Shown here: piece after piece, positions 61,901 to 64,000 of the stretch | Layout: the number at the start of each line of letters is the position of its first letter | Numbering within the stretch: the first letter of the stretch is position 1 | Program-made: the position numbers and the translations under genes | Notes under the pieces: model-generated | Database searches by the model: none | The model's input: the letters and a program-made list of their open reading frames with translations, nothing else | What the model was told of the DNA's origin: nothing | NCBI RefSeq assembly: GCF_022539665.2 | Contig: NC_081339.1 | Span: forward strand, 6,696,367-6,760,366 | DNA length: 64,000 nucleotides | Direction: 5' to 3' | DNA from: Daphnia carinata | Taxonomy: Eukaryota > Arthropoda > Branchiopoda > Diplostraca > Daphniidae

Positions 61901-62190
61901 TGCAGGTGAAAGAGCTACTGAGCTGCTAGATTCTTTTTTTTCTTCCTCTCCCCCCTCCTTTTTTGTGAATGCCCGAGGTTCTTCATCTGTTTTAGGGCCT
62001 TGGTAACAAAAAAAAAATTAAAGTAACGTAGGATAAATCGATGGGGAATGGCTATAACCTCGGGCTCACCTGGAAATAAAAATTTGCCCTTCAACCTATC
62101 GACCTTCAGAATTAGGTCCCTCTACCCTACACTCTACTTCCGAGAAAGCAATGTGACACGTGTCTGCGAGTATTTAAGGCGGTAGACGAC
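59000..62190 (-). repeat. Exon-array repeat unit, copy C (right palindrome arm)
   Basis: Inverse complement of copy B, read from about 62190 down to 59000. The TTAAATACTCGCAGACACGTGTCACAT-like start is at 62150-62180, the donor-like CAG|GTGAGC near 62075, the array at 61415-59669, and the tail near 59.4 kb. Confidence 0.85.
59669..61415 (-). repeat. Tandem exon-like array, copy C (13 blocks)
   Basis: Thirteen blocks on the minus strand, with acceptor-like starts near 61415, 61250, 61122, 60990, 60857, 60726, 60575, 60430, 60294, 60175, 60060, 59919 and 59779. The three extra blocks relative to copy B include another alternating pair. Sequence identity to copy B is high in blocks and spacers alike. 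Confidence 0.85.
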
Positions 62191-62211
62191 GCTAAATATT
62201 CACTTTCGTAA

Positions 62212-62274
62212 AATGTCCTTCCTCTACAAATACACTACAATTCTTAACACCATCGTCATTCGATTAGCCTATCA
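62212..62274 (+). other. Outward-facing exon-like ORF at palindrome edge
   Basis: ATG at 62212 opens MSFLYKYTTILNTIVIRLAY and runs into a consensus donor (CAG|GTAAGT) at 62275. About 160 bp further, TTTTTAG|GAAACGACG and then a GTAGGTG donor-like site mark another small exon-like block. The left arm has the inverse counterpart (near 52.1 and 51.9 kb) but with a different reading, so coding is doubtful. Confidence 0.25.
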
Positions 62275-62760
62275 GGTAAGTTGAAGTTATGCTAACTAGC
62301 TTCATTGTCTCCCTTAATTGTGGAAACTAAGAGGTTATTTCAACTTCGTAATTTATTAGCTCTAAATCTATGTTAGCATACTAATCCATAATTTAATCAA
62401 ACTGTTACCAATAGTACTCCATTGCTTTTTAGGAAACGACGATTATTCAATCCTTGTTCGGGTAGGTGCTGAAGTGTTAACTCTAAGTCTCTTTCAAACT
62501 GCATTGAAAGAGGAACGAAATTGTTAAATTCCATTAATTATTTAAAATATTTATAGTACCATACTATAGGTTCGCTGATTCTCATAGGTTTTCACACTGC
62601 TGGTATTCATCACGTAATCATCTACTTTAATTCACATTACAGACCTGCTATTCCTGAAAGTAAATAGAAATTATTATGCATCGACAACCTTTTCAATACA
62701 GTTCAAGTATGTGAGTGTAATTCTTGTACCTGCAGAACACCATAAAAAAATTTCTCCGTG

Positions 62761-64000
62761 CATCTAAATCTGCTTGATATTTCAACTGTTCTAACTCTGA
62801 ATAATTTTCAAATAATTTTATGTTTAACATATACTTTGTCACACGCCAAATTGTCCTGATCTCTTTAAACACAAGCAAAGTTAGATCTTTAACTTATAAG
62901 GCATCAATAAAAGTGGATGAAACTTGGTAAAAAAAACCTTAAATTAACACAAACAAATAAAAAAACATTAAATGTGTCAAATTAATTAAATTTAATGACA
63001 ACTTCTTAATAATATCCATGCAAATTAAATAACGCTTTGTCCAGGAAAGTAGATCAAAAGCTAAAGTAAAGATTGAAAAATGGAATTGTTACAAGTTCAT
63101 GGCAATTACAATGGCAAACACCCTAAAATATAGAGAAAGATATAAAGAAAGTTTCTTATCCCTACCTTTCTTAAGCTTTCAGTGATTGTATGCACCTTTG
63201 CTTTTCTTGCGTAACTGTTTTCTACAACCATGTCGCTCCAACATTTACCAAACCGATCGCTTCCCGTGGTTAGCTACTTCTTTAAATGCATGAAATACCA
63301 ACATAAACTTTTCTTTCGTTACTAAACGTTCACAACATTAAATGTTACACGTTCAGCAAATTAAAAACAAGATAAATTTCGAGAATAAAACACGTTATCA
63401 TTGTTAGAAATCGACGAATAAATTATCTGTACCTGTCTGAGGCAAAACTACAGGTGAGATTAACGTCGACGACGGCCACGATCATCCCCTAGTTAGAAGT
63501 ACTGCGATCGACGAATGTCAAAGCGGATGGGGATGCCAACGCTGCTCCGGTTAACAGTGTTGCAAAACAGCGCCAGCAAATAACCGAGTCATTCCCGGTA
63601 CACTGCCATCAATCTGAAGATATTCTGCAACGGTTTCCAGTAGGAAACTACATAAGATACGCTAAGATGTGTTCCATTTCAACGGGAAACACATATTTAG
63701 ACTTGAGGAGGTGGTTTCTTCATTCTCGTATAAAAACCGTGTATGAAGAACTTGGGAATTCGAGGTCCACATGAGAAATCGACAGATAAAGACGAACGTA
63801 TAAGACAAACGTGAAAAACCTTGCCACACTTCAACGCTTAATAAAGGTGTTTCACTACAATGATAAAAATGATACTTAAGTATATGCTGTCTTCTCAATT
63901 TTTCCCGGAAGTTTTGCCCTTTAAGTTTGGCCAATACAAGTTCTTCTCATAGAACTGGATCACGACTTGCGGGCAAAGTTTGTTAGCTAGGCTTGATGGA
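62761..64000. other. AT-rich flank
   Basis: No gene that I can support. A short open stretch near 63650-63770 lacks any recognised motif. Confidence 0.4.

Larger units (their letters stand above)
51610..62760. repeat. Imperfect palindrome of about 11 kb
   Basis: The sequence from about 51.61 to 56.8 kb is repeated in inverse complement from about 57.1 to 62.76 kb. Matching anchors: 51650/62730 (TTTTGCAGGTACAAG), 51720/62650 (AGGTNNGTAATGTGAA), 51890/62480 (GTGCTGAAGTGTT), 54187-54525/59429-59749 (near-identical 106-aa frames), 55090/58850 (TTTATTTAATACACCACCCC), 55928-55997/57936-58005 (tRNA-like). The symmetry axis is near 56.97 kb for the inner part. The right arm is about 400 bp longer because its exon array has three more blocks. 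Confidence 0.9.

Overview
The window is eukaryotic nuclear DNA, most likely from a branchiopod crustacean (Daphnia-like). Evidence: genes split into short exons by 50-80 bp GT-AG introns, an expanded family of secreted C1q-domain proteins, animal housekeeping genes (NMNAT, fucose mutarotase), AT-rich intergenic DNA with many homopolymer runs, and a Ty3/gypsy-type LTR element. The species assignment is inference. Gene models were assembled by hand from splice sites, reading phase and paralogue alignment.

Layout. 0-13 kb: cluster of C1q-domain genes on the + strand, with three gene models (349-4258, 8275-10251, 11939-13008) and two decayed C1q fragments. The first gene has a striking tandem expansion of a 39-codon coiled-coil exon. 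13-22 kb: three minus-strand genes, namely NMNAT (13241-14290), a frameshifted helical-bundle paralogue (15003-15938) and fucose mutarotase FUOM (17634-21708, with a 3.3-kb first intron). 24.8-28.8 kb: the intact helical-bundle paralogue on +, encoding a probable secreted or membrane-anchored protein with two conserved cysteines. 32.3-36.2 kb: a seven-exon gene for a 1153-aa CCCH zinc-finger protein. A broken, intron-retaining copy of its first exons lies at 38.4-39.25 kb. 40.8-42.0 kb: a fourth C1q gene on minus.

42-64 kb holds no recognisable conserved protein gene. A roughly 3-kb unit occurs three times (about 43.6-46.5 kb +, 52.2-54.9 kb +, 59.0-62.2 kb -). Each copy carries 10-13 tandem exon-like blocks separated by 50-60 bp spacers that begin GTAT and mostly end TTTAG or similar. 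The second and third copies are the arms of an imperfect palindrome of about 11 kb (51.61-62.76 kb). Its centre is packed with degenerate tRNA-like sequences arranged in mirror pairs, plus a tRNA-derived SINE. Between copies one and two sits a complete, recent, gag-only LTR retrotransposon (46661-49503) with LTRs that read as identical.

The C1q proteins are probably secreted oligomeric recognition molecules: signal peptide, coiled coil, a short fibrinogen-like segment, then C1q. NMNAT and FUOM are metabolic enzymes. The two helical-bundle genes are a divergent duplicate pair of unknown function. The exon-like arrays in the palindrome are the least explained structure and the best candidate for something undescribed.
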